The notes under the pieces: model-generated
What the model saw: the letters and a program-made list of their open reading frames with translations, nothing else
Databases searched by the model: none
What the model was told of the DNA's origin: nothing
Assembly: GCA_030750975.1 (NCBI GenBank)
Contig: JASMHC010000015.1
Location: 124,001-188,000, forward strand
DNA length: 64,000 bases
Direction of reading: 5' to 3'
DNA from: Paracoccaceae bacterium
GTDB taxonomy: Bacteria; Pseudomonadota; Alphaproteobacteria; Rhodobacterales; Rhodobacteraceae
Shown here: positions 6,841-17,000 of the stretch, in pieces
How the letters are laid out: every line of letters begins with the position of its first letter
Position numbering within the stretch: position 1 is the first letter of the stretch
Made by a program: the position numbers and the translations under genes

Positions 6841-9161
6841 GGCACCCAGATATTCTTCACCTCGGTCGCCGCCTCTAGAAACGCCCGCGTATCCGTCCAG
6901 TCCGAGGTTAACCCGTTATTCACCCATGTCCGCTTAAGGTTTCCTGCACTCTCAGCCTCAACAGTGGCTGAAATATCCGCGCCCGAGAAACTCCAGACCG
7001 CATCGACATTCAGGTGGCTCGCAAGCGGTTTCGCCAGTTCTGCATGGCTGCCCGTCAGGATGTTGACCACCCCGCCCGGAACGTCCGAGGTTTCGAGCAC
7101 CTGATAGAAATCCGTTGCCGCCAGCGGGAAGGGTTCGGACGCCACCAGCACCACGCGGTTGCCCATCGCAATCGCTGGGGCCATTGCGCCCACCAACCCC
7201 CCCAAGGGGCATTCGTCGGGGCAAAACGCGCCGATCACGCCGACCGGTTCGCGCACCGCCACGGCCATGCCGCGCATCGGCACGTTATGGGCCAGCCCGT
7301 CGAACTTGTCGGCCCAGGCGGCGGCGGTGAAGAGGGTATCAACCGCCTGTTCCACCTCGTGCGCACCATTGCGTTTGCCGGTCAACTGGTTCACGCGCGC
7401 CGCAAATTCCCCCGCCCGCGCTTGCAGGTTTTCAGCGATATAATAAAGAATCTGCGCCCGCAAATGCCCCGTGGTTTTGCCCCACGACGCAGCCCCCGCC
7501 GCCGCCTCAACCGCGTTGCGCACGTCCTTGCGGTTGGCAATCGGCGCCTGGCCCAGCAACTCTCCGCTCTTGGAATAGACATCGCGGGAATAACCCCCAT
7601 CGGGCCGCGCCTGCTTGCCGCCGATATACAGCTTCGCCGTGCGGTCCAGCGGGTCAATCGGGCCTTTATCCCCTTTATAGGGACTGATTTGCGCCAGTTT
7701 CTTCGCCGCCTTCGCGGGCTTGGTATAGGCCTGCAAACCCTCCCACCCGCCTTCGCGGCCAAAACCGCTTTCGCGCACCCCGCCAAAACCGGCCGCCGCG
7801 TCGAACATGTTGGTGCCGTTGACCCAGACCACGCCCGCGACCAGTTTGGGCGCGATGTCGAGCGCGAGGTTCACATTCTCGGACCAGACGCTGGCTGCCA
7901 GCCCGTAGCGGGTGTTGTTGGCCATCGCCACCGCCTCGGCCGGGGTGCGGAAGGTTGACCCAACCAGCACCGGCCCGAAGATTTCCTCCTGCATCAGCGG
8001 GTTCGCGGGCGACAACCCGGTGATCAATGTCGGCGGATAAAAACACCCCTCCGACGGCATCTGCATTTGCGGCTGATAGGTCTCGCCCTCGTCACAGGCC
8101 TTAACCAGTTCCGAAATCCGCTGGTGCTGCACCGGGTCCACCACCGCGCCGATATCAACCCCCTTGTCCAAGGGGTTGCCGATCCGCAGGGTTCCCATCC
8201 GCGCCTTCAGCTTGGCATAGAACCGAACCGCAATGCCCTCCTGCACCAGCAAACGCGACCCAGCGCAGCAAACCTGCCCCTGATTGAACCAAATCGCATC
8301 GACCAGCCCCTCAATCGCGCTGTCGATATCCGCATCTTCAAACACGATATAGGGCGACTTGCCCCCCAGCTCTAATGTCAGAGACTTGCCGCTACCCGCC
8401 GTCGCGCGGCGGATGATCCTGCCCACCTCTGTCGATCCGGTGAACGCAATCTTGTCCACACCCTCATGGGTCACGATCATCTCGCCCACCGCCCCATCGC
8501 CGGTGACGATATTCACCACGCCCGCAGGCACACCTGCCTGACGGCAAATGTCCGCAAATAACAACGCGGTCAGCGAGGTATATTCCGCAGGCTTCAACAC
8601 CACCGTATTCCCCATCGCCAAAGCAGGGGCCACTTTCCACGCCAGCATCAGCAAGGGGAAGTTCCACGGAATAATCTGCCCGCAAACGCCAATTGCCTTA
8701 CGCCCCGGCAATTCGGCCTCCATCAACTGCGCCATGCCTGCGTGATAATAGAAATGCCGATGCACAAGCGGCACATCAATATCGCGGCTTTCGCGGATCG
8801 GTTTGCCGTTATCAAGCGTCTCTAACACCGCAAATAGTCTCGAATGTTTCTGGATCAGCCGCGCAATCGCATAAAGCACCCGCGCCCGCTTATGCCCGCC
8901 CAGTTTCTCCCATTTCGGCTGGGCCAAACGCGCCGCGTTAACCGCCGCATCCACCTCGTCCACAGTCGCCGAAGACAGATCCGCCAGCACGTCCCCCGTC
9001 GCCGGATTGCGCGAGGCGAAATCCTTGCGCGGCTCGGTAAACCTGCCGCCAATAAACTGCCCGAACTGCGCGCCCTGATCGACGATCCACGCCAATGCGT
9101 CACCGGATGCTTCGGGGGCCGGACCATACTCCATCGTCTCGAATATCTCTTTCACACTCAT
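6828..9161 (-). CDS. ALDH16-type tandem-domain aldehyde dehydrogenase
   Basis: A 777-residue protein started at the ATG at 9161 (an in-frame TTG lies 18 bases upstream, inside a repeat remnant). Residues ~25-490 form a complete ALDH unit with PWNFPLLML, ELGGKSP, the catalytic Cys in GQVCCAGSR near 297 and EEIFGPV. Residues ~510-777 form a second, shorter ALDH-like domain with no GQxC cysteine, so it is probably non-catalytic. This two-domain layout is that of ALDH16; a bacterial member from Loktanella, also a rhodobacter relative, has been studied structurally. deoC begins 36 bp upstream on the same strand, so the enzyme may oxidise acetaldehyde or glyceraldehyde 3-phosphate-type products of deoxyribose phosphate cleavage. 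Substrate is inferred from context only. Confidence 0.85.
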   Translation of the reverse strand: MSVKEIFETMEYGPAPEASGDALAWIVDQGAQFGQFIGGRFTEPRKDFASRNPATGDVLADLSSATVDEVDAAVNAARLAQPKWEKLGGHKRARVLYAIARLIQKHSRLFAVLETLDNGKPIRESRDIDVPLVHRHFYYHAGMAQLMEAELPGRKAIGVCGQIIPWNFPLLMLAWKVAPALAMGNTVVLKPAEYTSLTALLFADICRQAGVPAGVVNIVTGDGAVGEMIVTHEGVDKIAFTGSTEVGRIIRRATAGSGKSLTLELGGKSPYIVFEDADIDSAIEGLVDAIWFNQGQVCCAGSRLLVQEGIAVRFYAKLKARMGTLRIGNPLDKGVDIGAVVDPVQHQRISELVKACDEGETYQPQMQMPSEGCFYPPTLITGLSPANPLMQEEIFGPVLVGSTFRTPAEAVAMANNTRYGLAASVWSENVNLALDIAPKLVAGVVWVNGTNMFDAAAGFGGVRESGFGREGGWEGLQAYTKPAKAAKKLAQISPYKGDKGPIDPLDRTAKLYIGGKQARPDGGYSRDVYSKSGELLGQAPIANRKDVRNAVEAAAGAASWGKTTGHLRAQILYYIAENLQARAGEFAARVNQLTGKRNGAHEVEQAVDTLFTAAAWADKFDGLAHNVPMRGMAVAVREPVGVIGAFCPDECPLGGLVGAMAPAIAMGNRVVLVASEPFPLAATDFYQVLETSDVPGGVVNILTGSHAELAKPLASHLNVDAVWSFSGADISATVEAESAGNLKRTWVNNGLTSDWTDTRAFLEAATEVKNIWVPYGE

Positions 9162-9164
9162 GGC

Positions 9165-9185
9165 TTTTTCTTTGTCCAAATACTC
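9165..9185 (-). repeat. Diverged fragment of the intergenic repeat tail (copy C)
   Basis: Read on the minus strand this is GAGTATTTGGACAAAGAAAA, a shortened relative of the 24-base tail in copies A and B, without the hairpin. It lies in the short gap between deoC and the ALDH16 gene and overlaps the ALDH16 leader. Confidence 0.5.
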
Positions 9186-9197
9186 AAAATTCCGACC

Positions 9198-10187
9198 TCA
9201 CCCCATCGCGTGACGGTATCCGGCAGAGTAGGCCCCCGTCACGTGATGCTCCAACTGCCGCTCGATATCGCCCAACAAAGACGACGCGCCAAAACGGAAA
9301 AGATCAGGCTGCAACCAGCGATCCCCCAGTTCCTCTTTCATCAAAGACAAATAGACCAAAGCATCCTTCGCCTTGGAAATCCCGCCCGCAGGTTTATTGC
9401 CGACACGAAAGCCTGTTCGCTCGTAATAGTCTCTGATCGCGCGGATCATCACGAGGCTCACCGGCAAAGTCGCATTCACGCTTTCCTTGCCCGTCGAGGT
9501 TTTGATGAAATCCGCCCCGGCCATCATACAAACAAGCGAGGCCCGCCCAACATTGCGCAGGCTGCCCAACTCGCCCGTCGCGAGGATCGTCTTGATATGC
9601 GCATCGCCGCACGCCTCGCGATAGGCGCGCATTTCGTCATACAGCGCCTGCCAGTCACCCGTCAGCACCTGCCGACGCGAGATCACGATGTCGATCTCGC
9701 TTGCGCCGGCGGCAACGCTTTGGCGAATTTCCTCAAGCCGCAGTTCAAACGGTGTCAGCCCCGCCGGAAAGCCGGTCGATACCGCTGCAACCGGAATATT
9801 CGTGCCCTCCAACGCCGCTACCGCGGGGGCAATCATCTCGTGATAGACACATACCGCACCAACCGTCAGCCCTTCAAACCCCAGCGCCTGCATCAGATCA
9901 TCCCGCACGGGCCGCCGCGCCTTGGCACAAAGCCGCGCCACACGGCCCGCCGTATCGTCGCCGGACAGGGTGGTCAGATCAATGCAGCTGATCGCTTTCA
10001 GCAGCCACGCCGCCTGATAATCCTTCTTGACCGAGCGCCGCCCGGGCAAGGATTTCACCCGCCGCTCAATGGCCGAGGTGTTTGCCTGCACAGCCCGCAC
10101 CCAATCCATGTCCAAGGCCATGCCGGGATTGCGTGCCTCGATGTGCAGGGGCAGCGTGTTGGGGGGTGTTTCGGTGGTGACACTCAT
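9198..10187 (-). CDS. deoC: Deoxyribose-phosphate aldolase
   Basis: A 329-residue DERA starting at the ATG at 10187; the frame stays open 25 codons further but without family similarity. It belongs to the long form with an N-terminal extension. The Schiff-base Lys lies in GADFIKTSTGK near residue 227, and IDIVISRRQVL and GFRVGNKPAGGI supply the other barrel residues, including the proton-relay Lys. The reaction is 2-deoxyribose 5-phosphate to acetaldehyde plus glyceraldehyde 3-phosphate. It is first in a two-gene operon with the ALDH16-type dehydrogenase, which can remove the aldehyde product. Confidence 0.93.
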   Translation of the reverse strand: MSVTTETPPNTLPLHIEARNPGMALDMDWVRAVQANTSAIERRVKSLPGRRSVKKDYQAAWLLKAISCIDLTTLSGDDTAGRVARLCAKARRPVRDDLMQALGFEGLTVGAVCVYHEMIAPAVAALEGTNIPVAAVSTGFPAGLTPFELRLEEIRQSVAAGASEIDIVISRRQVLTGDWQALYDEMRAYREACGDAHIKTILATGELGSLRNVGRASLVCMMAGADFIKTSTGKESVNATLPVSLVMIRAIRDYYERTGFRVGNKPAGGISKAKDALVYLSLMKEELGDRWLQPDLFRFGASSLLGDIERQLEHHVTGAYSAGYRHAMG

Positions 10188-10316
10188 GGTTCGCCCGTTC
10201 GTTCCGTTTGCCAGAACGGTGACACGGGACCACCCGCAAAGCAAGCGGTCCCATCGGGTCAAGTAACCAAGGCGTTTCGCTGCTTTGCCTGTGTCTCAAC
10301 GATGTGCCAAAGCGCG

Positions 10317-12065
10317 TCAGGACGAGATCCGGCTTGATGGCACGGGCATCAGCGCAGTCATTGCATCAAACTGCGAAAGGAACACGCGCCCGGTCATGTC
10401 CTCCAAAAAATGGCTGCGCTTCAGACGGTCCATCACGGGGCCTTTGACCTCGGACAGGTGCAGCGAAATGCCCATGTCTTTCAGGCGCGTATTTATCGCC
10501 TCAAGACTATCCAGCGCCGAGTGGTCAATCTCGTTCACTGCCGAGCACATCAGCACCACATTCTTCAGCTCCGTGTCACCGACAACCCGGTCATAAACGA
10601 AATCCTGAAGGAAGCTGGCATTGGCAAAATACAGGCTTTCATCAATGCGCAAGGTCAGCAGCGATCTGTGGGTGCTGACCTGATGACGTTTGATGTTGCG
10701 GAAATGCTGGGTTCCCGGCACCAGACCAACCTCGGCCACATGCGGGCGCGAGGTTTTGTAAAGATGCAGAAAGATTGAAATGGCCACACCGGTAGACACG
10801 CCAATCTCGACCCCGAATGTCAGGGTCAGCAGAATGGTGGCCGCCACGGCCGCGAAATCAACGCGCGAATATTTCCATGTGTGTTTCAGGATCGAGAAAT
10901 CGACAAGGCTTAGAACAGCAACGATGATCGTGGCCGAAAGCGTCGCCTTGGGCAGGAAATACAAAAGCGGGGTCAGCAGCAACGCGGCCAGCAGAATACC
11001 GACAGCGGTAAACGCCCCCGCCGCGGGGGTTTCCGCACCGGCGTCGAAATTCACAACCGAGCGGGCAAAGCCGCCGGTCACGGGATAACCGCCACTGACC
11101 GCGGCCGCGACATTTGACGCCCCCAGCCCGATCAGTTCCTGATCCGGCGTGATGCGCTGGCGCTTTTTGGCGGCCAGTGTCTGGGCCACCGACACGGATT
11201 CAACGAACCCGATGATCGAAATCAGCAGCGCCGAAACGAACAATTGCCCCCACAGGTCCAAATCAAAGCTGGGCGTGGTCAGCGGCGGGATACCCATCGG
11301 CACGTCTCCGACGATTTTGACACCTTTTGTGTCCAGCCCGAATTGAAAAGTCACCAGAATGGTCACGGCAACGGCAGCAACCGGCCCGGCCTTGGCCAGA
11401 ATATCCGCCAGCCGCGGGGCCAGCCCGGCACCCAGCAACAAAGGTTTCAGCCCTTTGCGCACCCAGAACAGGAAACCGGTCACAGACACACCGATCACAA
11501 GCGTGATCCAGTTGGTGTCGCCCAGATTTTGCCAAAGGCTGGCCAGCAGCTCGATCAGGTTATGGCCTTTTGCCTCGATCCCGAACAGGTGTTTCAGCTG
11601 GCTGGTGGCAATTAGGATACCCGATGCGGTGATAAATCCGGCAATCACCGGATGGCTTAGGAAATTGGCCAGAAAACCCAGCCGCAGCACGCCCATCACC
11701 AGCAGGATAACCCCCGACAGAAAGGCCAGCGTGATCGCCGCCAGCGCGTATTGCGCCGGGTCCTGTACGCCCAGATTGCCGATTGCCGCCGCCGTCATCA
11801 GCGACACCACCGCCACCGGGCCAACCGCCAGCGCGCGCGAGGTGCCGAAGATCGCATAGGCCACCAGCGGCAGGATCGAGGCGTAAAGCCCCATCTCGGC
11901 CGGAAGCCCTGCCAGCAAAGCGTAAGCAAGCGATTGTGGGATCAGCATGATCGTCACGATCACCGCCGCCACCAGATCGGATGTCAGGGTTTCGGAATTA
12001 TAGGTTTTGGCCCATTGCAGAACCGGCAAATAGCGTTCCAATGAGGTGCTGATTTGGGCTGGCAT
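10317..12065 (-). CDS. SulP-family anion transporter with STAS domain
   Basis: A 582-residue inner-membrane transporter. The N-terminal 430 residues hold the SulP signature IMLIPQSLAYALLAGLP and multiple membrane helices; residues ~455-575 form a cytoplasmic STAS domain with SLLTLRIDESLYFANA and SAVNEIDHSALDSLE. SulP proteins move sulfate, bicarbonate or other anions; substrate cannot be read directly. It lies on the same strand as the sulfide:quinone oxidoreductase fusion but past that gene's terminator, so it has its own promoter. An ATTC-N8-GAAT dyad stands 43 bp before its start, suggesting co-control with sulfide oxidation. Confidence 0.9.
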   Translation of the reverse strand: MPAQISTSLERYLPVLQWAKTYNSETLTSDLVAAVIVTIMLIPQSLAYALLAGLPAEMGLYASILPLVAYAIFGTSRALAVGPVAVVSLMTAAAIGNLGVQDPAQYALAAITLAFLSGVILLVMGVLRLGFLANFLSHPVIAGFITASGILIATSQLKHLFGIEAKGHNLIELLASLWQNLGDTNWITLVIGVSVTGFLFWVRKGLKPLLLGAGLAPRLADILAKAGPVAAVAVTILVTFQFGLDTKGVKIVGDVPMGIPPLTTPSFDLDLWGQLFVSALLISIIGFVESVSVAQTLAAKKRQRITPDQELIGLGASNVAAAVSGGYPVTGGFARSVVNFDAGAETPAAGAFTAVGILLAALLLTPLLYFLPKATLSATIIVAVLSLVDFSILKHTWKYSRVDFAAVAATILLTLTFGVEIGVSTGVAISIFLHLYKTSRPHVAEVGLVPGTQHFRNIKRHQVSTHRSLLTLRIDESLYFANASFLQDFVYDRVVGDTELKNVVLMCSAVNEIDHSALDSLEAINTRLKDMGISLHLSEVKGPVMDRLKRSHFLEDMTGRVFLSQFDAMTALMPVPSSRISS

Positions 12066-12106
12066 GAAGAAGCGTCCTGTACGTGAGCAGTTCCTGCGGC
12101 GCTATA

Positions 12107-12124
12107 TATTCCAAAAATGGAATA
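12107..12124 (-). promoter_or_regulatory. Dyad ATTC-N8-GAAT in the SulP promoter (SqrR-like operator)
   Basis: A perfect 7-4-7 palindrome, TATTCCA-AAAA-TGGAATA, beside TATATA. Its core ATTC-N8-GAAT matches, as far as I recall, the dyad reported for the persulfide-sensing ArsR-family repressor SqrR of Rhodobacter capsulatus. A near copy precedes the SQR fusion gene at 13942-13957. No SqrR gene is in the window, so the binding protein is inferred. Confidence 0.6.
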
Positions 12125-12159
12125 ATAAAAGAGCCATTCCGAATTCTTTTGCGCGTCCC

Positions 12160-12190
12160 AAAAAAGAACCCGGCGCTGGGGCCGGGTTCT
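12160..12190 (-). terminator. Terminator of the phosphatase-SQR gene
   Basis: On the minus strand AGAACCCGGC-CCCAGC-GCCGGGTTCT is followed by six T residues, starting 11 bp after the stop codon of the gene ending at 12201. It separates that gene from the SulP gene. Confidence 0.88.
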
Positions 12191-12200
12191 GGGATCATTG

Positions 12201-13877
12201 TCACCGTTTAACCGAGATTTTTTCGGGCTTTGCCAACCATTCCCGTCCGCGCAGCATCGCCTTCCAATAGATCGGCGGCAGGATCTGCTCTTTCAGCAGC
12301 CATGCAAGGCGCGATGGTTTGGTGCCGTTGATAAGCCATTTCGGAAAGGTCGGCAGAATAGCCCCGCCATACCCGAACTCGGCCAGAACGATCTTGCCAC
12401 GCTCAACCGTCAGCGGGCAAGACCCATAGCCATTGTAAACCGCCGTCGGCGATTTGCCGTCAATATCGTCGATCAGGTTTTCGGCCACCACCGGCGCCTG
12501 AACTCGCGCCGCTGCGGCGGTTTTCGAGTTTGGCGTATTCGCCACATCGCCCAGCGCCCAGATGTTTTCAAACGTCTTGTGGCGCAAAGTGGCCTGATCC
12601 ACATCGACAAAACCCGAATCATCCGCAAGCGGGGAAACCTTGATGAAATCGGGGGCACATTGCGGCGGAGTGACATGCAGCATGTCGAAATCCACCGTCA
12701 CAACCTCGGTTTCGGCATCGGGTTTGTTTACCTCGAACCTGGCTTTCCGGTTCGGCCCGTCCACCGCAACCAGATTGTGGTGATAATTCAACCCAACCCC
12801 GTATGCATCCATATAGGATTGCAGCGCCGGCACGTAATCCTTGATGCCAAACAACACCCCGCCCGCATTCATGAACTGAACGTCGATATCCTTCAGCGTT
12901 CCCGCCTTGCGCCAGTTATCGGCGGACAGATAAACGGCCTTTTGCGGCGCGCCCGGGCATTTGATCGGCAGGGGCGGCTGGGTGAAAACGGCCTTGCCCT
13001 CTTTCAACCCTTTCACCAATTCCCAGGTATAGGGCGCAAGATCATAGCGATAATTCGAAGTGACGCCGTTCTTGCCCAGCGTCCCAAGCAAGCCATCCAC
13101 ACCGCCCCAATCCAGCTTCAGCCCGGCGGCCACGATCAGTCGGTCATATTTGATCACGCGGCAGCCATCCAGAACCACGACATTGTTCTTCGGCTCGAAA
13201 AACGCCACGCCGCCCTTGATCCATTTCACGCCCTTCGGGATCAGCCGGCCCATTGTCTTGGCGGTCGTCTCGGCTTCGAAAATGCCACCGCCAACCATCG
13301 TCCAGCCGGGCTGGTAATAATGCACATCCGCCGGATCAATCAGCGCGATGTTCAGATCGGGCCGACGCGCCTTGAGGCTCGAGGCGACAGCAATGCCCCC
13401 CGCCCCGCCGCCGATGATGACCACCGGATAATGCGCGTCCCCATCATCAACCGGAGTCCTGCCGCCGTTCACGATCCGCCGCGCAACCCCGTACATGTCA
13501 TAGCCCGCCGCTTTGGTCATCGACAGAATTTCCGGCAGCTCGCGCTTGGTCGACTGGCTGAGCGACCACAGAACCGTACAGCGTGTCCCCGTCCGGCAAT
13601 AGGCCAGCACCGGGCCGGGCAATTCCTGACGCGCCTGTGCAAAATCCTCGGAATCCTGATCCGTCACATTGCCCGACGAAACCGGCTGATAGCGGAAATC
13701 AAGCCCGTGCTTTTTCGCCTCGGCCTCGATCTCGGCATAGGTCGGCTGATCCGCGCCTTCGCCATCCGGCCGGTTGCACAGAATCGACCGGAAACCAGCC
13801 GCAGCGATCCCCGCGACATCCTTGGCGGTGATTTGTGCCGAAACAGAAATGTTTTCGTTGATACGCCTGATTTCCAT
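12201..13877 (-). CDS. DSP/BLH-like phosphatase domain fused to sulfide:quinone oxidoreductase
   Basis: A 558-residue two-part protein. Residues 1-~110 form the small dual-specificity-phosphatase-like domain (TIGR01244/DUF442, Blh N-terminal type) with the P-loop CRTGTRC near residue 95. From ~residue 150 a flavoprotein of the SQR family follows, with the FAD motif [13 protein letters not shown], an [14 protein letters not shown] segment and the C-terminal quinone-side region. The SQR part oxidises sulfide to persulfide and passes electrons to quinone at the membrane. The N-terminal domain is found in several sulfide-handling proteins but its job is unclear. The ATG has AAGGA upstream. The promoter holds an ATTC-N8-GCAT near-dyad, consistent with sulfide-responsive control. 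Confidence 0.88.
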   Translation of the reverse strand: MEIRRINENISVSAQITAKDVAGIAAAGFRSILCNRPDGEGADQPTYAEIEAEAKKHGLDFRYQPVSSGNVTDQDSEDFAQARQELPGPVLAYCRTGTRCTVLWSLSQSTKRELPEILSMTKAAGYDMYGVARRIVNGGRTPVDDGDAHYPVVIIGGGAGGIAVASSLKARRPDLNIALIDPADVHYYQPGWTMVGGGIFEAETTAKTMGRLIPKGVKWIKGGVAFFEPKNNVVVLDGCRVIKYDRLIVAAGLKLDWGGVDGLLGTLGKNGVTSNYRYDLAPYTWELVKGLKEGKAVFTQPPLPIKCPGAPQKAVYLSADNWRKAGTLKDIDVQFMNAGGVLFGIKDYVPALQSYMDAYGVGLNYHHNLVAVDGPNRKARFEVNKPDAETEVVTVDFDMLHVTPPQCAPDFIKVSPLADDSGFVDVDQATLRHKTFENIWALGDVANTPNSKTAAAARVQAPVVAENLIDDIDGKSPTAVYNGYGSCPLTVERGKIVLAEFGYGGAILPTFPKWLINGTKPSRLAWLLKEQILPPIYWKAMLRGREWLAKPEKISVKR

Positions 13878-13941
13878 AGCGTCGGTCCTTTTCGAAAAGC
13901 GGTGTGGGAAACCCCGGAGATTCCTGAGTTGCCATCCACAT

Positions 13942-13957
13942 ATTCTATTTGTTGCAT
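13942..13957 (-). promoter_or_regulatory. Near-dyad ATTC-N8-GCAT upstream of the SQR fusion
   Basis: The sequence matches the ATTC-N8-GAAT dyad before the SulP gene with one mismatch and lies 64 bp upstream of the SQR fusion start, in the divergent region shared with the 5-oxoprolinase gene. Read as a possible operator of an SqrR-type repressor; weaker than the SulP copy. Confidence 0.4.
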
Positions 13958-14069
13958 ATTACAACGGCGTTTTTCGGGTTTCGGGTCTTCTAAATCGCTT
14001 TTACCCTTGGCAAACACAGGGCATTACAGCGCAGTCAGCCCCGTAAGGGCAAGGTCGAAAGAGACGAAT

Positions 14070-17000
14070 ATGAGCGGAAAATGGGAATTCTGGATTGACC
14101 GTGGCGGCACTTTCACCGACGTGGTCGCCCGCAAACCCGATGGGGCGCTGATGACCCATAAACTGTTGTCGGAAAACCCCGAACGCTATCAGGACGCTGC
14201 CGTGCAGGGCATTCGCGATCTGATCGGCGCAAAGGGCGATCTGCCCGACAATGCCATTCGCGCGGTCAAAATGGGCACCACGGTTGCAACCAATGCCTTG
14301 CTTGAACGCAAGGGCGAGCGGGTGTTGCTGATCATCACCAAGGGTTTCCGCGATCTGCTGAAGATCGGCTATCAAACCCGCCCCCGCCTTTTTGATCTTC
14401 AGATCATCCGGCCCGAGTTGCTTTACGAACGGGTCGCCGAAATGGAGGAACGTCTGGACGCCGAAGGCCAGGTGCTGACGGCTTTGGACAAACCGGCCAT
14501 TCGCTCGGTTCTTCAATCGGCCTATGACGCCGGCATCCGATCTGTCGCCATTGCCGGTCTGCATGCCTATCTGAACCCCGAACACGAAATTCTTGTGGCC
14601 GACATGGCCCGCGAAATCGGCTTTGCCCAAATCTCAGCCAGTCATCAGGTGTCGCGCCTTGCCAAGCTGGTCGGGCGCGGGGATACGACCGTGGTTGACG
14701 CCTACCTTTCGCCCATCCTGCGCCGCTATGTCGATCAGGTGGCGGGCGCCTTGGATATGGGCCGCGCGTGTGAGCGTTTGCTGTTCATGCAATCCTCGGG
14801 CGGGCTGACGGATTCGTCTCTGTTTCAGGGAAAAGACGCGATTTTGTCGGGTCCGGCGGGGGGGATCGTCGGCATGGTCAAAACCGGCGAAGCCGCCGGA
14901 TTCGACAAGCTGATCGGCTTTGACATGGGCGGCACGTCTACTGACGTTAGCCACTATGCGGGCGATTACGAACGGTCGTTTGAAACCGAGGTGGCAGGCG
15001 TCCGGATGCGTGCCCCGATGATGGATATTCATACGGTTGCCGCTGGCGGCGGGTCGATCTGCACCTTCCGCGACGGGCGGTTTCAGGTGGGACCGGAAAG
15101 CGCGGGCGCTGATCCGGGTCCGGCCTGCTATCGCCGGGGCGGGCCGCTGACCGTCACCGATTGCAACGTCATGCTGGGCAAGCTGAACCCCGACCACTTC
15201 CCCCATGTGTTCGGCCCGGATGGCGACCTGCCGCTGGACCGCGACGTGGTGCGCGAAAAGTTTCAGGCGCTGGCCCAACAGGTCGCCAAAGCGACCGGCG
15301 AACCCCCGCGCAGGGCCGAGGATATCGCCGAAGGCTTTCTGCATATCGCCGTCGACAACATGGCCAACGCGATCAAGAAGATCAGCGTGCAGCGGGGCCA
15401 TGATGTGACCCAATATACCCTGCAATGCTTTGGCGGCGCGGGCGGGCAGCACGCCTGTCTGGTGGCGGACGCTTTGGGCATGACCAAAGTGTTGATCCAC
15501 CCCTATGCGGGCGTTCTGTCGGCTTACGGTATGGGATTGGCCGAAATACGGGCGCTGCGCGAAATCCAGTTCGATGCGCCGATAACAGACACGAACAAGG
15601 CCCAAACCGCGCTTTCCGCGATCATCGCCGAAACCGAGCGGGAAGTCTCTGATCAAGGGGTATCACGGCTTCACACCGTGCTACGCGCGCACCTGCGCTA
15701 TGACGGATCCCACCAGCCGCTTGAGGTGCCTTTTGGCACCGTCGAAGAAATGCAGGCCGCGTTTGAAGCGGCGCACGAGGCGCGGTTCGGCTTTGTTTCG
15801 CCTGAACGGGCGATCCTTTTTGAAATGCTGTCGGCCGAGGCGATCGGCACCACCGGCGAAGCCCCCAAGGCGTTGCTGCCCAATGGTGCTGCAACCGGTT
15901 TTGCCCCGATCCCGCTGTGGCAAGGCACGGGCTATGCCGATGCCCCGCTTTATGACCGCGAAGTGTTGAAGACCAGCGATACGATCCACGGCCCCGCCAT
16001 CATCACCGAACCCACCGGCACCAATGTGATCGAGCCGGGCTGGTCAGCACGTGTTGACACGCTGGGCAACCTCGTGTTGGAGCGCACCAAAGCCAAAGCC
16101 CGCGCCCATGCGGCGGGAACCGAGGCTGATCCGGTGCTGCTCGAGGTTTTCAACAACCTGTTCATGTCGGTCGCCGATCAAATGGGCGCGACGCTGGCCA
16201 ATACCTCGTGGTCGGTGAACATCAAGGAACGCTTGGATTTCTCCTGCGCGATTTTCGATCAACACGGCGATCTGGTGGCGAACGCGCCGCATGTGCCTGT
16301 TCACCTCGGATCCATGGCCGAGTCGATCAAAACCGTGATGGACCAAAACCCCGATGTGCAGGACGGCGACGCTTTCATGCTGAACTCGCCCTATAATGGC
16401 GGTACGCACCTGCCGGATGTCACCGTGGTCACGCCGGTGTTCGTGGATGGTCGGGCGGCGTTCTGGCTTGGGTCGCGCGGGCACCATGCCGATATCGGCG
16501 GGCGCACCCCTGGAAGCGCCCCGCCGGATAGCACGCATATCGATGAAGAAGGCGTTCTAATCGACAATATTCGCCTTGTCAGAGACGGTTTTTTCCTCGA
16601 AGACACCGCCCGCGAGGTGCTGCAATCCGCCAAATATCCGGCCCGCAACGTCACCCAGAACCTTGCCGATCTGAAGGCACAGGTGGCGGCCAATGCGACC
16701 GGACGGCGCGAATTGCTGAACGTGGTCGATCACTACGGGCTGGACGTGGTGCAGGCCTATATGGGCCATGTGCAAAACAACGCCGAGGAATGCGTTCGCC
16801 GTGTCATCGACCGGTTGAGCGACGGCAGCTATAGCTACCCGATGGATCACGGGGCGAAGATCGAGGTTTCAGTCTCTGTTTCCGCCGAAAACCGCCAGGC
16901 TACGATTGATTTCACCGGCACTTCGCCGCAGCACATTGGCAACTACAACGCGCCCCGTTCGATCTGCCGTGCGGTGGTTCTTTATGTCTTCCGCACGCTG

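Noticed and set aside
8844-10337. A 497-codon plus-strand frame opposite deoC and the ALDH16 gene
   Set aside because: Antisense to two clear genes, Arg/Gln-rich with no family features, and no ribosome site.
12198-14069. A very long plus-strand open frame continuous with the 5-oxoprolinase gene
   Set aside because: It lies antisense to the SQR fusion, is rich in Arg/His/Pro typical of a shadow frame, and the oxoprolinase family N-terminus begins only at 14070.
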